From: an uncultured Ruminococcus sp.
GTDB lineage: Bacteria; Bacillota; Clostridia; Oscillospirales; CAG-272
DNA: 33,799 bases
Reading direction: 5' to 3'
NCBI GenBank assembly: GCA_902797235.1
Contig: CADBSB010000038.1
Coordinates: forward strand, 1 to 33,799
Made by a program: the position numbers and the translations under genes. This document shows, piece after piece, positions 7,399-16,697 of the stretch; position 1 is the stretch's first letter; every line of letters begins with the position of its first letter. Under the pieces are notes generated by a model, which saw only the letters and a list, made by a program, of their open reading frames with translations, was not told the origin of the DNA and made no database searches.

Positions 7399-7450
7399 AT
7401 TTATGACACGCGGGCGACAAGCCCATCACCGCATGAAAGGAAAAAACAAA

Positions 7451-8467
7451 GTGAACGACAGAAGACACAAAAGACATTTCAATCACCCCTATAAAGCCCC
7501 GGTCGCCGCGCCCGAAAAGGAAGCGGCGAAGAAGCCGGCGTCCGAGTACGAGGCGCCGAAGTTCGTATTGCCGGAAAGCTATTACGCACAGCTTGAGGAG
7601 GCGCGCAGAGCCGCCATGATAACGGTCGTCGGCGTGCGCTTCAAGGACGGGGGAAAGGTCTATTATTTCGATCCCGGCAAGTTAGAGCTTACCGCCGGTG
7701 AGCACGTCATTGTTGAGACGGCGCGCGGCCTCGAATACGGAGAGACGGCGTACGGCAACAAAAAGGTTAGCGAGACCGGTATCATAAGCCCGCTCAAATC
7801 CGTACTCCGCAAGGCGACGGCGGAGGACGACAGACACAAGGCGGAGAACAACGTAAAAGAAAAGGAAGCAATGACCGTCTGCGAGGAGATGATAGCGCAG
7901 CACAAGCTTGAAATGAAGCTTGTAGAGGTGGAGTACACGTTTGACAATTCCAAAATGCTGTTCTATTTCACGTCTGAGTCGCGCGTCGATTTCAGAGACC
8001 TCGTAAAGGACCTCGCCTCCGTATTCAGAACGAGGATAGAGCTGCGCCAGATCGGCATAAGAGACGAGGCGAAGCTCATAGGAGGCCTTGGTGTTTGCGG
8101 ACGTCCCGTTTGCTGCCACTCTTTCCTTGAAGACTTCGGACAGGTGTCCATAAAAATGGCGAAGGAGCAGAATCTGTCGCTCAACACCGCCAAGATCTCC
8201 GGCACCTGCGGCAGACTTATGTGCTGTCTGCGCTACGAGCACGATACGTACGAGGAGGAGATCAACAAGACCCCGCGCGTCGATTCGCTCGTAAGGACTG
8301 ACGAGGGTGACGGCGTGGTAGTCGAGACGATACCGCTTCAGGGACTTGTAAAGGTGCAGCTGTCCGCAAATCCCGACGCCGCGCCGAAGACGTTTTCACG
8401 CGACGACGTAAAATTCATAGGCTACGTCAAAAAGGACGGCAAACAGCAGGGCAAACAATCCGAGTGA
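7451..8467 (+). CDS. ricT: RicT (YaaT) PSP1-domain iron-sulfur protein
   Basis: RicT is a subunit of the Ric (RicA-RicF-RicT) complex that carries [4Fe-4S] clusters and, in Bacillus, affects RNase Y specificity, Spo0A phosphorylation and biofilm formation. The PSP1 domain spans most of the protein after a basic, low-complexity N-terminus. Two cysteine clusters are seen, GLGVCGRPVCCHS (C216, C221, C222) and GTCGRLMCCLRYE (C253, C258, C259), numbered from my start. I chose GTG at 7451 because AAAGGA lies 9 bases before it; the in-frame ATG at 7403 has no ribosome-binding site and would add 16 residues. The C-terminal tail is Lys/Gln-rich. It lies between holB and radC, and the holB neighbour matches the Bacillus order. 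Confidence 0.9.
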   Translation: MNDRRHKRHFNHPYKAPVAAPEKEAAKKPASEYEAPKFVLPESYYAQLEEARRAAMITVVGVRFKDGGKVYYFDPGKLELTAGEHVIVETARGLEYGETAYGNKKVSETGIISPLKSVLRKATAEDDRHKAENNVKEKEAMTVCEEMIAQHKLEMKLVEVEYTFDNSKMLFYFTSESRVDFRDLVKDLASVFRTRIELRQIGIRDEAKLIGGLGVCGRPVCCHSFLEDFGQVSIKMAKEQNLSLNTAKISGTCGRLMCCLRYEHDTYEEEINKTPRVDSLVRTDEGDGVVVETIPLQGLVKVQLSANPDAAPKTFSRDDVKFIGYVKKDGKQQGKQSE

Positions 8468-8482
8468 TGAAAGGAGCCGCGT

Positions 8483-9148
8483 ATGGCGGAGGGGCACAGA
8501 AAGAGGCTCAAGGACAGATTTCTGTCCGACGGGCTTGACCGTTTCAATGAAATAAACGCGCTCGAGCTGCTTTTGTTCTACGCCGTACCGAGAGAGGACA
8601 CAAATCCTTTATCTCACAGGCTTCTTGAAAGATTCGGCAGTTTTTCCGGCGTGCTCGACGCGGATTACGAGGACCTGATCAAGGTTGAGGGCGTGTCGGA
8701 TCACACCGCTACGTATCTCAAACTCCTGCCCGAGGCGGCAAGATACTACCAGAGCGGAAAAATAAAAGAGCACGTTGAGCTCGTAACGCTTACCGACATA
8801 GGCGAATATCTTGTAAGAAAATACGTCGGCATAACAAAAGAGATAGTTTATATGCTGATGCTTGACGGGAAGCATTGCGTCATAGGCTTTGAAAAGGTCT
8901 ACGAGGGCTCGGTCTCTTCCGCTGGCGTAAGCGTGCGCGGCATGGCGGAATCGGCGCTGAAAAAGCACGCCGCCGCGGTAGTAATAGCGCACAACCACCC
9001 GAACGGGCTCGCCATACCGTCGCCCGACGATCTGACGATAACAAGAAATATGAAAGCGGCGTTCGATACGCTTGAAATCCAGTTTTTGAACCACTTTATA
9101 GTATCGGACAACAAATACTGCGCGATAATGAACGGAAATGAGATATAA
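8483..9148 (+). CDS. radC: RadC-family JAMM-domain protein
   Basis: The 221-residue protein has an N-terminal helix-hairpin-helix-like part ([17 protein letters not shown], then [15 protein letters not shown] at ~65-79) and a C-terminal JAB/MPN+ metal site: [14 protein letters not shown] with H170, H172 and D182, and the conserved E142 in YEGSVSSAG. This is the full RadC signature. Despite its name the biochemical role is unsettled; a DNA-repair link rests mainly on older genetics. AAAGGAG precedes the ATG by 6 bases. Its TAA stop overlaps the uvrB ATG by one base (TAATG), so the two are coupled. Confidence 0.92.
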   Translation: MAEGHRKRLKDRFLSDGLDRFNEINALELLLFYAVPREDTNPLSHRLLERFGSFSGVLDADYEDLIKVEGVSDHTATYLKLLPEAARYYQSGKIKEHVELVTLTDIGEYLVRKYVGITKEIVYMLMLDGKHCVIGFEKVYEGSVSSAGVSVRGMAESALKKHAAAVVIAHNHPNGLAIPSPDDLTITRNMKAAFDTLEIQFLNHFIVSDNKYCAIMNGNEI

Positions 9149-11118
9149 TGGATAAATTCAAGCTTGTATCCGATTATAAGCCGACGGGCGATCAGCCAAA
9201 GGCGATAGAGGAGCTGTGTAACGGCATCCTGCGCGGCGACCGTATGCAGACGCTGCTCGGCGTCACGGGCTCCGGCAAGACGTTTACAATGGCCAATATA
9301 ATCGAAAAAGTGAACAGACCCACGCTCGTGCTCGCGCACAATAAAACGCTTGCCGCGCAGCTTTGCCTTGAATTCCGCGAGTTTTTCCCCGAAAACGCCG
9401 TAGGTTATTTCGTATCGTATTACGATTATTTCCAGCCCGAGGCGTACATCCCGGGCAAAGACTTATATATAGAAAAAGATTCTTTGATAAACGATGAGAT
9501 AGACAAGCTCCGCCACAGCGCAACGTCGTCTTTGTTCGAGCGGCGCGACGTCATAATCGTATCGTCCGTTTCCTGCATCTACTCCCTCGGCGACCCGGAG
9601 GAATATTCCGATCTTATGGTATCCATAAGACCCGGTATGCAGATGGACAGAAACGAGTTTTTAAGTCGGCTCGTTTCCATAAATTACGAGAGGAACGACG
9701 TCAATTTCGTCCGCGATAAATTCAGAGTCAGGGGCGACACGGTAGAGGTCTTCCCGGCGAGCGAGGGCGAAAACGCGCTCCGCGTTGAATTTTTCGGCGA
9801 CGAGATAGACAGGATATCCGAGATAAATTCGCTCACCGGCGCCGTGCTTCGCAGGCTTACGTACGCCGCCATATACCCCGCGTCGCATTACGCAGTATCG
9901 GATGAAAAGCGATTGTCCGCGCTCGATCAGATACGCGACGAAATGGAGGAGAGGGTCGAATTTTTCGAAGCGCAGGGCAAGCTGCTCGAGGCGCAGAGGA
10001 TTAGGACGAGAACGGAATACGACCTTGAAATGATCTCCGAGGTCGGCTACTGCTCCGGCGTTGAAAACTATTCGCGCATCTTCTCGGGGCGCTCGCCCGG
10101 CTCCACGCCTTACTGTCTGCTCGACTATTTCCCGGACGATTATCTGTTGTTCGTTGACGAATCGCACGCAACGCTTCCGCAGGTGCGCGGTATGAGCGCG
10201 GGCGACAGAGCGAGAAAGAAAAACCTGATCGACTACGGTTTCAGACTTCCGTCCGCTTACGACAACAGACCGCTCGTATTTGAAGAATTTGAAAAAAAGA
10301 TAAATCAGGCGATATTCGTATCCGCCACGCCCGGCGAGTACGAAAAAGAACACTCCGCCTCCATATCGGAACAGCTCATAAGACCGACGGGACTTACCGA
10401 TCCCGAAATTGAGGTAAGACCGATAGAGGGTCAGGTAGACGATCTGCTCGGCGAGATAAGAAAAAGAACGGAGCGTGGCGAGCGCGTGCTTGTAACGACG
10501 CTTACGACAAAAATGGCGGAGGATCTTACCGAATATATACAGAGCCATGGCATAAAGGTGCAGTATATACACCACGAAGTCGAGACGATGGAGCGCACGG
10601 AGATACTGCGCGATCTGCGCCTCGGTGTTTACGACGTGCTCGTCGGCATAAACCTGCTCCGCGAGGGGCTTGACTTGCCCGAGGTATCGCTCGTCGCCAT
10701 ACTTGACGCGGATAAAGAGGGCTTATTGCGCTCCGAGGTGTCGCTGATACAGACCATAGGCCGCGCCGCAAGGCATGAGAACGGCAAGGTCATAATGTAC
10801 GCCGATACGATAACCTCGTCCATGCGCCGCGCGATTGACGAGACGGAGAGAAGAAGAACGATACAGAAAAAATATAACGAGGAACACGGCATTACACCGC
10901 ACACGGTGGTAAAATCCGTGCGCGACGTTATAGAGATAGCCGAAAACGAAAGCAAAGTAAAGAAGAAGAGAACGGATAAGCACGATAAGAAGCTTGACGA
11001 AAACGAACGCGGCAAACTTATAGAAGAGCTGACCGCAAAAATGCGTCAGGCGGCGAAGGAGCTCCGCTTTGAAGAAGCGGCGGCTTACCGCGACAGGATA
11101 AGAAGCTTAACGAAATGA
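9148..11118 (+). CDS. uvrB: UvrABC excinuclease subunit B
   Basis: UvrB verifies and holds damaged DNA after UvrA delivery and recruits UvrC for dual incision in nucleotide excision repair. All landmarks are present: Walker A GVTGSGKT (res 38-45), the beta-hairpin region [21 protein letters not shown] (~res 91 on), motif [18 protein letters not shown] (~res 334), SATPGEYE, motif [14 protein letters not shown], and a C-terminal UVR helix pair ([15 protein letters not shown]). At 656 residues it is full length. It overlaps radC by one base and rsmI by four. uvrA and uvrC are not in the window. Confidence 0.98.
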   Translation: MDKFKLVSDYKPTGDQPKAIEELCNGILRGDRMQTLLGVTGSGKTFTMANIIEKVNRPTLVLAHNKTLAAQLCLEFREFFPENAVGYFVSYYDYFQPEAYIPGKDLYIEKDSLINDEIDKLRHSATSSLFERRDVIIVSSVSCIYSLGDPEEYSDLMVSIRPGMQMDRNEFLSRLVSINYERNDVNFVRDKFRVRGDTVEVFPASEGENALRVEFFGDEIDRISEINSLTGAVLRRLTYAAIYPASHYAVSDEKRLSALDQIRDEMEERVEFFEAQGKLLEAQRIRTRTEYDLEMISEVGYCSGVENYSRIFSGRSPGSTPYCLLDYFPDDYLLFVDESHATLPQVRGMSAGDRARKKNLIDYGFRLPSAYDNRPLVFEEFEKKINQAIFVSATPGEYEKEHSASISEQLIRPTGLTDPEIEVRPIEGQVDDLLGEIRKRTERGERVLVTTLTTKMAEDLTEYIQSHGIKVQYIHHEVETMERTEILRDLRLGVYDVLVGINLLREGLDLPEVSLVAILDADKEGLLRSEVSLIQTIGRAARHENGKVIMYADTITSSMRRAIDETERRRTIQKKYNEEHGITPHTVVKSVRDVIEIAENESKVKKKRTDKHDKKLDENERGKLIEELTAKMRQAAKELRFEEAAAYRDRIRSLTK

Positions 11119-11978
11119 ACGAAGAAGAATTTTCAGTCGACGAAAAAAACAGGGTGGAGAAAAGCACGCTTTACCTTGTAGCCACGCCCATCGGCAACCT
11201 TTCGGACATATCGTACCGCGCCGTGAAGGTCTTGTCGGAGGTCGATTTCATAGCCGCGGAGGATACGCGGAACACGCCGAAGCTGTTGTCAAAATACGGC
11301 ATAAAAAAGCCGCTCGTCAGCTACTTTGAGCATAACAAGCGCGAGAAGGGCGACTATATCGTATCAAGGATCGAGGCGGGAGAATCCTGCGCGCTCGTCA
11401 CAGACGCCGGAACGCCCGCGATAAGCGACCCGGGCGAGGATCTGGTCGTTTTATGCCGTGAGCATAAAATAAAGGTCGTAAGCATCCCCGGCGCCTGCGC
11501 CGCCATAACGGCGCTCACGCTGTCCGGCTTGCCAACGCGCCGCTTCTGCTTTGAGGGCTTTTTGCCGAATACGAAATCAGAGAGAAAACAGCGCCTGAAA
11601 GAGCTTTCGTCAGAGAAAAGAACGCTTGTTATATACGAGGCGCCGCATCATCTTATATCCACCTTAAACGATATTTACGAAGCATTCGGCGACAGAAAAA
11701 TCGCTCTGTGCCGCGAATTAACGAAGATAAACGAGGAAACGGATTTTACAACGCTTTCCGCGGCGATAGCTTCGTACAAAGAAAAACAGCCGCGCGGCGA
11801 GTACGTGCTCGTAATAGACGGCGCGGCGGAGGATAAAGAAAAAGAATTCGATATGACCGTGCGGGAGCACGTTGATATGTATATTTCACGGGGAATGAGC
11901 AAGATGGACGCCATAAAGGCCGCCGCAAGGGACAGAGGCGTCCCAAAATCCGAAGTTTACGCGGAGATAAACAAATGA
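11115..11978 (+). CDS. rsmI: 16S rRNA (cytidine-1402-2'-O)-methyltransferase
   Basis: RsmI uses S-adenosylmethionine to methylate the 2'-O of C1402 in the ribosomal P site. The tetrapyrrole-methylase-like fold is clear: [16 protein letters not shown] (~res 18-33), [12 protein letters not shown] (~48-59), the SAM loop [18 protein letters not shown] (~93-110) and [13 protein letters not shown] (~140). Length (287) is usual. The ATG overlaps the uvrB stop (ATGA). The N-terminus then carries about 15 extra acidic residues, and a GTG at 11152 is a possible alternative start. It in turn overlaps nagA by four bases. In Bacillus rsmI also sits in the holB-ricT neighbourhood. Confidence 0.96.
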   Translation: MNEEEFSVDEKNRVEKSTLYLVATPIGNLSDISYRAVKVLSEVDFIAAEDTRNTPKLLSKYGIKKPLVSYFEHNKREKGDYIVSRIEAGESCALVTDAGTPAISDPGEDLVVLCREHKIKVVSIPGACAAITALTLSGLPTRRFCFEGFLPNTKSERKQRLKELSSEKRTLVIYEAPHHLISTLNDIYEAFGDRKIALCRELTKINEETDFTTLSAAIASYKEKQPRGEYVLVIDGAAEDKEKEFDMTVREHVDMYISRGMSKMDAIKAAARDRGVPKSEVYAEINK

Positions 11979-13090
11979 GGATATTTAACGCAAAGATATA
12001 CGATACGGAAAACGTAAGATTTTTTCCGGGCTCCGTATTGTTTGATAACGGCATAATAACCGAAATATCGGATAAAGCCGACGGCGATATTGACGCGCAC
12101 GGCGCGTATCTTCTGCCCGGGCTGATCGACGTCCACAGCCACGGCAGAGGCGGCGTAGACTTTATGAGCGCGTCACCGGCAGAAATAGGCGAAAGCTTCA
12201 AACTTTATTTAAAACACGGCGTGACTACCGTTTTTCCGTGCGTTATGACCGCGCCGTACGACGGTATTTTATCCGCGATAAATAATATAAAAAACACAAA
12301 AACGGATATAAACGCAGACGGTATACACGTTGAGGGGCCTTATATATCAAAAAAACGCCCGGGCTGTCACACCGTGTCGCAGCTCCGTCCGCTCTACTGC
12401 GACGAGGCGGAGAAGATAACGGAAGCGATAGCACCGCTCAAAGCGCATTTTACCGTAGCCCCCGAGCTTGAAGGCGCGGATATGTTCATAAAAACGCTCA
12501 TCAAACACGGCGCGACTGTCGGTATAGGTCATTCCGACTGCAAATTTGCGGAGGCGATGCACGCGCTCGACCTCGGCTGCGTATCGTTCACCCACACGTA
12601 TAACGCCATGCGCGAGCTGAAGCACAGAGAGCCGGGCACCGTTGGCGCCGCGCTGTCACGCCGCGCGTACGCGGAATTCATATGCGACCTGTTCCACGTT
12701 TCGGCTCCGGTCATAGATATATCGTACAGAGCCGTCGGACGCGACAGATTCGTTATAATATCCGATTCGATAGCCGCCGCCGATATGCCGGACGGCGAAT
12801 ATTACCTGTCCGGTATGCGCGTGAACGTCAAAGACGGAAAAGCGATAAACGACGACGGAGCGATAGCCGGCTCGACGACAAATATATTCGACGAATTGAA
12901 AAACCTTTATAAAACGACGAACGCGCCGTTTGAGGACGTCGTACTTGCCGCTACGGCAAACCCGGCGAAGCAGGTCGGCATCTACGACAAAACCGGCTCG
13001 ATAAATGTAGGCAAGCGCGCGGATATGATACTTACGGATAAAGAAAACGTGCTTGTCACCGTGTCAAACGGAAAAATAATACAATTCTGA
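11975..13090 (+). CDS. nagA: N-acetylglucosamine-6-phosphate deacetylase
   Basis: NagA removes acetate from GlcNAc-6-phosphate, giving GlcN-6-phosphate for cell-wall recycling or catabolism. The 371-residue amidohydrolase has the expected metal and active-site residues: H54 and H56 in DVHSHG, E120 in HVEGPY, H186 in GIGHSD, H207 in THTYNAM, H241 in CDLFHV and catalytic D264 in ISDSI. A GGAG lies 9 bases ahead of the ATG, inside rsmI, and the genes share ATGA. No nagB follows; the SIS protein at 31217 is the only candidate deaminase seen here. Its place in a replication/repair operon is unusual and suggests constitutive expression. Confidence 0.93.
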   Translation: MRIFNAKIYDTENVRFFPGSVLFDNGIITEISDKADGDIDAHGAYLLPGLIDVHSHGRGGVDFMSASPAEIGESFKLYLKHGVTTVFPCVMTAPYDGILSAINNIKNTKTDINADGIHVEGPYISKKRPGCHTVSQLRPLYCDEAEKITEAIAPLKAHFTVAPELEGADMFIKTLIKHGATVGIGHSDCKFAEAMHALDLGCVSFTHTYNAMRELKHREPGTVGAALSRRAYAEFICDLFHVSAPVIDISYRAVGRDRFVIISDSIAAADMPDGEYYLSGMRVNVKDGKAINDDGAIAGSTTNIFDELKNLYKTTNAPFEDVVLAATANPAKQVGIYDKTGSINVGKRADMILTDKENVLVTVSNGKIIQF

Positions 13091-13136
13091 TATATTATCC
13101 CAAACCCGGGCAATAATAGAAAAAAACGGAGTAAAA

Positions 13137-14009
13137 ATGACTGATCAGACCGCCTATATAGGCGAAATCCAGAAAAATCAGAGCAGAAAAAGCGCAAAAC
13201 AAAATAAGTATTTCAAATCAGAGGCAAAGAAAACGCTGTTTTCCGGCGACAACCTGTATAAAGCCGTCATCTCGCATCTCATATGCGGTATGGTAAGCAG
13301 TTCGTTTCTGTACATGGCCTTTTACGTGCCGGATCTGTGTTATATCTTTTTCGGCGACTTTCTGTCACAGTTGTCCGTAGGATTTATCTCGACAGTCGTC
13401 AGGGTTATACTTTACGTCCTCTCATCGTTCTTCTTCTTTGCGTTTTCGTTCGGTATATATACGCTCGCCTCGGATATGAAAAGCGAACCTGACAGGGAGC
13501 CGGGCGCTCCGTCGCCATCGTCTATGGCGCGAATGCTCGATCCGCTCAAAAGCTTTTACAGCTTCGGCAGAACTCTTGCGGTATTTCTGATACTCGCGGC
13601 GGAGCTTACCGTTTCGGTTTTACCGTCCGTGTTCGTATTTCTGTTCGCAGACGCGGCGGGGCTCGATAAGTTTTCCGCCGTAACGGTTGAAATAATATGC
13701 GTTTTATGCTCGGCGTTCGCGTGCGCGTTCTTCTTATCGCTCCTCGTCCCGCTTCCGTACGTTATTAAAGAGGACGAGCGTGTCGGAGCGTTCACCGCGT
13801 ATAAAAAAAGCGCGAAAGCCGCGCTCTGCGGCGTATGGCGCGTTTACGCTCTCATGTTTTCCTTCATACCGCTTTTATTACTTTCCGCCGTCACCTGCGG
13901 CATACTGTTTTTCGCCTTCGTCTACCCGTATATGTCGATCGCCTTGTCAAAGGTCGGCGAATATCTTTATTATATCGAAAATCCCGAAAGGAGACATATA
14001 AATGAATAA
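13137..14009 (+). CDS. Integral membrane protein of unknown function
   Basis: I do not recognise a family. The 290-residue protein has a polar, basic N-terminal tail (res 1-40, with KNQSRKSAKQNK), then about six hydrophobic segments: near 44-65, 70-90, 91-112, 145-172, 180-207 and 235-265. A cytoplasmic-type loop DMKSEPDREPGAPSPSSM separates the first and second halves. The layout loosely recalls DUF975/YesL-type polytopic proteins, but I see no decisive motif. CGGAG precedes the ATG by about 6 bases. The last eight bases overlap the start of metG, so it is probably translated with it. Confidence 0.75.
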   Translation: MTDQTAYIGEIQKNQSRKSAKQNKYFKSEAKKTLFSGDNLYKAVISHLICGMVSSSFLYMAFYVPDLCYIFFGDFLSQLSVGFISTVVRVILYVLSSFFFFAFSFGIYTLASDMKSEPDREPGAPSPSSMARMLDPLKSFYSFGRTLAVFLILAAELTVSVLPSVFVFLFADAAGLDKFSAVTVEIICVLCSAFACAFFLSLLVPLPYVIKEDERVGAFTAYKKSAKAALCGVWRVYALMFSFIPLLLLSAVTCGILFFAFVYPYMSIALSKVGEYLYYIENPERRHINE

Positions 14010-15933
14010 ACCCAAATGTTACTTAACCACCGCTATACCGTATGCGTCGAGAAAGCCGCATATAGGAAACACGTACGACATCATTTTAGCGGACTGCTAT
14101 AAAAGATACAAGCAGCTCTGCGGTTTTGACGCGTTTCTGAGCACCGGCACGGACGAGCACGGTCAGAAAATAGAGGAGTACGCGGCGGAGAATAAAATGA
14201 CGCCCAAGGAGTACGCGGATATGGTCTCCGGACAGGTCAGACAGATCTGGGACGATGTGGGAGCGCAGTACGACGTGTTTATAAAAACGACGGACGCGTA
14301 TCACGAAAAAGCCGCCGCCAATCTGTTCGACAAGTTTTTAAAGCAGGGCGATATTTATAAAAGCGTATACGAGGGCTGGTACTGCGTACCGGACGAGACG
14401 TTTTTGACCGAAACTCAGGTCGTTGACGGCAAATGCCCCGAATGCGGCCGCCCCGTCATCTGGGCGAAGGAGGAGGCGTACTATTTCAGAATGAGCAAGT
14501 ACGCGGACGCTCTGATGAAATACTATGACGAGCATCCCGACTTTATAGTCCCGGAATCCCGCAAAAAGGAAATGATAAACAACTTCATAAAACCCGGGTT
14601 ACAGGATCTCTGCGTGACGAGAAGCTCGTTCAAATGGGGCATACCCGTCAAAAACGACAGCAAGCACGTGCTCTACGTATGGATGGACGCGCTTATTAAC
14701 TACATAACCGCGCTCGGCTACGATCCCGAAAACGCGGAGCAGCCGGAGAACTTCAAAAAGTACTGGCCGGCGGACGTCCATTTCATCGGAAAGGATATAC
14801 TGCGCTTCCACAGCATTTACTGGCCCATATTCTTAATGGCGGCGGGACTGCCTCTGCCCAAACAGATATTCGCGCATCCGTGGCTTTTGTCGGGCGTCGA
14901 TAAAATGTCAAAATCGCGCGGTAACGTCATATACGCGGACGATCTTATAAAGATATTCGGCCGCGACGGCTGCCGCTACTATTCGCTGTCCGAAATGCCG
15001 TTCTCGTCCGACGGAACGATAACTTACGAAAACGTTATAAACCGTTACAATTCCGATCTTGCCAACATTCTGGGCAACCTCGTAAAACGCACCGAATCCA
15101 TGACCGTCAAGTATTTTGACGGCGTGATCCCCGAGCCGAACGAGGAGACGGAGCTTGACAAAGACCTGAAAGACACCGTCGTTTCCGCCGTTTCAAAATA
15201 CAAGGAGCTGATGGACAAATTCATGGTGTCCGACGCGCTCGACGCCGTTTTTACGGCTCTCCGCCGCGCTAACAAGTATATAGACGAGACGACGCCGTGG
15301 GTGCTCGCAAAGACGGACGAGGGCAAGATAAGGCTTGCGACAGTTCTTTATAACCTGCTTGAAACCATACGTATCTGCACCGTGCTTTTAAAACCCGCTA
15401 TACCGGATTCAGCCGATAAGATACTGTCCGCGCTCGGCGAGAAGGGCGACGATATAACGAAGGTCGAAGCGTTCGGCGGACTTAAATCCGGCGCGACCGT
15501 ATCCGAGGGCGAGGCGCTTTTCAGCCGTCTTGACGAGGAAAAGGTGATGGCGGCGATAAACGCGGAAAAGGAAGAGGAGAAAAAGCCCGAGAAGCCCGAA
15601 GGCGAGCCCGAAATAGAGTTCGACGACTTCGTTAAGGTTGAAATGAGAACGGCAGAGATACTTGAATGCGAGCCGGTGCCGAAGTCCAAAAAGCTGCTCA
15701 AATTAAAGCTTGATCTCGGCTACGAAAAGAGACAGGTTTTATCCGGCATAGCGCAGTACTACACGCCGGACAAGCTGATAGGCAAAAAGGTCATAGTCGT
15801 CGCCAACCTCAAGCCGAGAATGATGATGGGCTATGAATCAAAGGGAATGGTCCTCGCGTCAAGCGCCGAGGGTGACACCGTCCGCGTGATCTTCCTCGAT
15901 CCCGAAACGCCGAACGGGCAGAGAATAAGCTGA
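14002..15933 (+). CDS. metG: Methionyl-tRNA synthetase with C-terminal tRNA-binding domain
   Basis: This class I synthetase charges tRNA-Met for both initiation and elongation. Signatures: HIGN at res 20-23, zinc-knuckle CPECGRP at ~146, a WMDALINYITALGY substrate region (~229), HFIGKDILRFHSIYWPIFLMAAGLP (~257), and KMSKS at 301-305. After ~res 535 an acidic/Lys linker leads to an OB-fold tRNA-binding domain (DDFVKVEMRTAEILECEPV...PRMMMGYESKGMVLA), as in Bacillus-type enzymes. At 643 residues it is full length. AAGGAG ahead of the ATG lies inside the upstream membrane gene. There is no room for a T-box leader, so control is probably at the operon level. It is followed by tatD, a widespread pairing. 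Confidence 0.98.
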   Translation: MNKPKCYLTTAIPYASRKPHIGNTYDIILADCYKRYKQLCGFDAFLSTGTDEHGQKIEEYAAENKMTPKEYADMVSGQVRQIWDDVGAQYDVFIKTTDAYHEKAAANLFDKFLKQGDIYKSVYEGWYCVPDETFLTETQVVDGKCPECGRPVIWAKEEAYYFRMSKYADALMKYYDEHPDFIVPESRKKEMINNFIKPGLQDLCVTRSSFKWGIPVKNDSKHVLYVWMDALINYITALGYDPENAEQPENFKKYWPADVHFIGKDILRFHSIYWPIFLMAAGLPLPKQIFAHPWLLSGVDKMSKSRGNVIYADDLIKIFGRDGCRYYSLSEMPFSSDGTITYENVINRYNSDLANILGNLVKRTESMTVKYFDGVIPEPNEETELDKDLKDTVVSAVSKYKELMDKFMVSDALDAVFTALRRANKYIDETTPWVLAKTDEGKIRLATVLYNLLETIRICTVLLKPAIPDSADKILSALGEKGDDITKVEAFGGLKSGATVSEGEALFSRLDEEKVMAAINAEKEEEKKPEKPEGEPEIEFDDFVKVEMRTAEILECEPVPKSKKLLKLKLDLGYEKRQVLSGIAQYYTPDKLIGKKVIVVANLKPRMMMGYESKGMVLASSAEGDTVRVIFLDPETPNGQRIS

Positions 15934-16697
15934 TGATATTCGACACTCACGCCCATTACGACGACAAAAAGTTCGATCAAGACAGATATGAGATACTTGA
16001 CAGCCTCTTTTCATCCGGCGTGTCCGGTATTCTTAACTGCGCCACGGCGATAGAGAATTTCAAAGACACGCTCGACTTATCCGATAAATACGAAAAGGTG
16101 TATGCCGCGCTCGGCATACACCCTTCCGATTGTTACAGATATAAGTCAATGGAAGATGCGTTAAATGTGCTGTATGATACGATCAGAGATAACGACGTAA
16201 GAGCCTTGGGCGAAATAGGGCTTGATTATCACTACGATTTTTCACCGAAGGAAAGTCAGCTCCCGTATTTTGCCGCACAGCTTGAAGTGGCGGAAAAGCT
16301 CGGTTTGCCCGCGATAATACACGACAGAGAGGCGCACGGCGACGTGTTTGAGCATCTGAGAAAATTCAAGGGAGTCGCCGTCATTCACAGCTGCTCGGAG
16401 AGCGCGGAGACCGTCCGTCAGCTTTGCTCAAAGGGTCATTATATCTCGTTTTCCGGCTCCGTAACGTTCAAAAACGCGCACTCCGTAAGAGAAGCCGCAA
16501 AGGCCGTGCCGGATGAGCTTCTGCTCGTTGAAACGGATTCGCCGTATATGGCGCCGGTCCCTGTCAGAGGCGAGCGGAACGACAGCGGAAATATACGTTA
16601 TATAATTTCCGTTTTAGCCGAGGTCAGAGGCGGCACCGCCGAAAATATCGGGCGAATTACCGAGGAAAACGCAAAAAGGCTTTTTAAGATCGGCTGA
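15933..16697 (+). CDS. tatD: TatD-family metal-dependent DNase/hydrolase
   Basis: The 254-residue TIM-barrel hydrolase shows the family metal ligands: DTHAHYDD (res 3-10), ALGEIGLDYHYDFSP (~89-103), IIHDREAHGD, IHSCSES and ETDSPYMAPVPVRGERN. Homologues have 3'-5' exonuclease or endonuclease activity linked to DNA repair and RNA quality control. Its ATG overlaps the metG stop (TGATG), matching the metG-tatD order of Bacillus. The last 14 bases overlap the convergent aminotransferase gene, and no terminator lies between them. Confidence 0.94.
   Translation: MIFDTHAHYDDKKFDQDRYEILDSLFSSGVSGILNCATAIENFKDTLDLSDKYEKVYAALGIHPSDCYRYKSMEDALNVLYDTIRDNDVRALGEIGLDYHYDFSPKESQLPYFAAQLEVAEKLGLPAIIHDREAHGDVFEHLRKFKGVAVIHSCSESAETVRQLCSKGHYISFSGSVTFKNAHSVREAAKAVPDELLLVETDSPYMAPVPVRGERNDSGNIRYIISVLAEVRGGTAENIGRITEENAKRLFKIG

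Noticed and set aside
7403..7450. Upstream ATG start for ricT
   Set aside because: No Shine-Dalgarno before 7403 and the extra 16 residues overlap the hairpin region; GTG at 7451 has AAAGGA at proper distance.
9661..10575. 304-codon antisense frame inside uvrB
   Set aside because: uvrB is complete and conserved on the other strand; the antisense product is Arg/Tyr-rich without recognisable domains or a start signal.
13900..14002. T-box leader ahead of metG
   Set aside because: metG overlaps the upstream membrane-protein gene by eight bases, so there is no untranslated leader, specifier loop or terminator.
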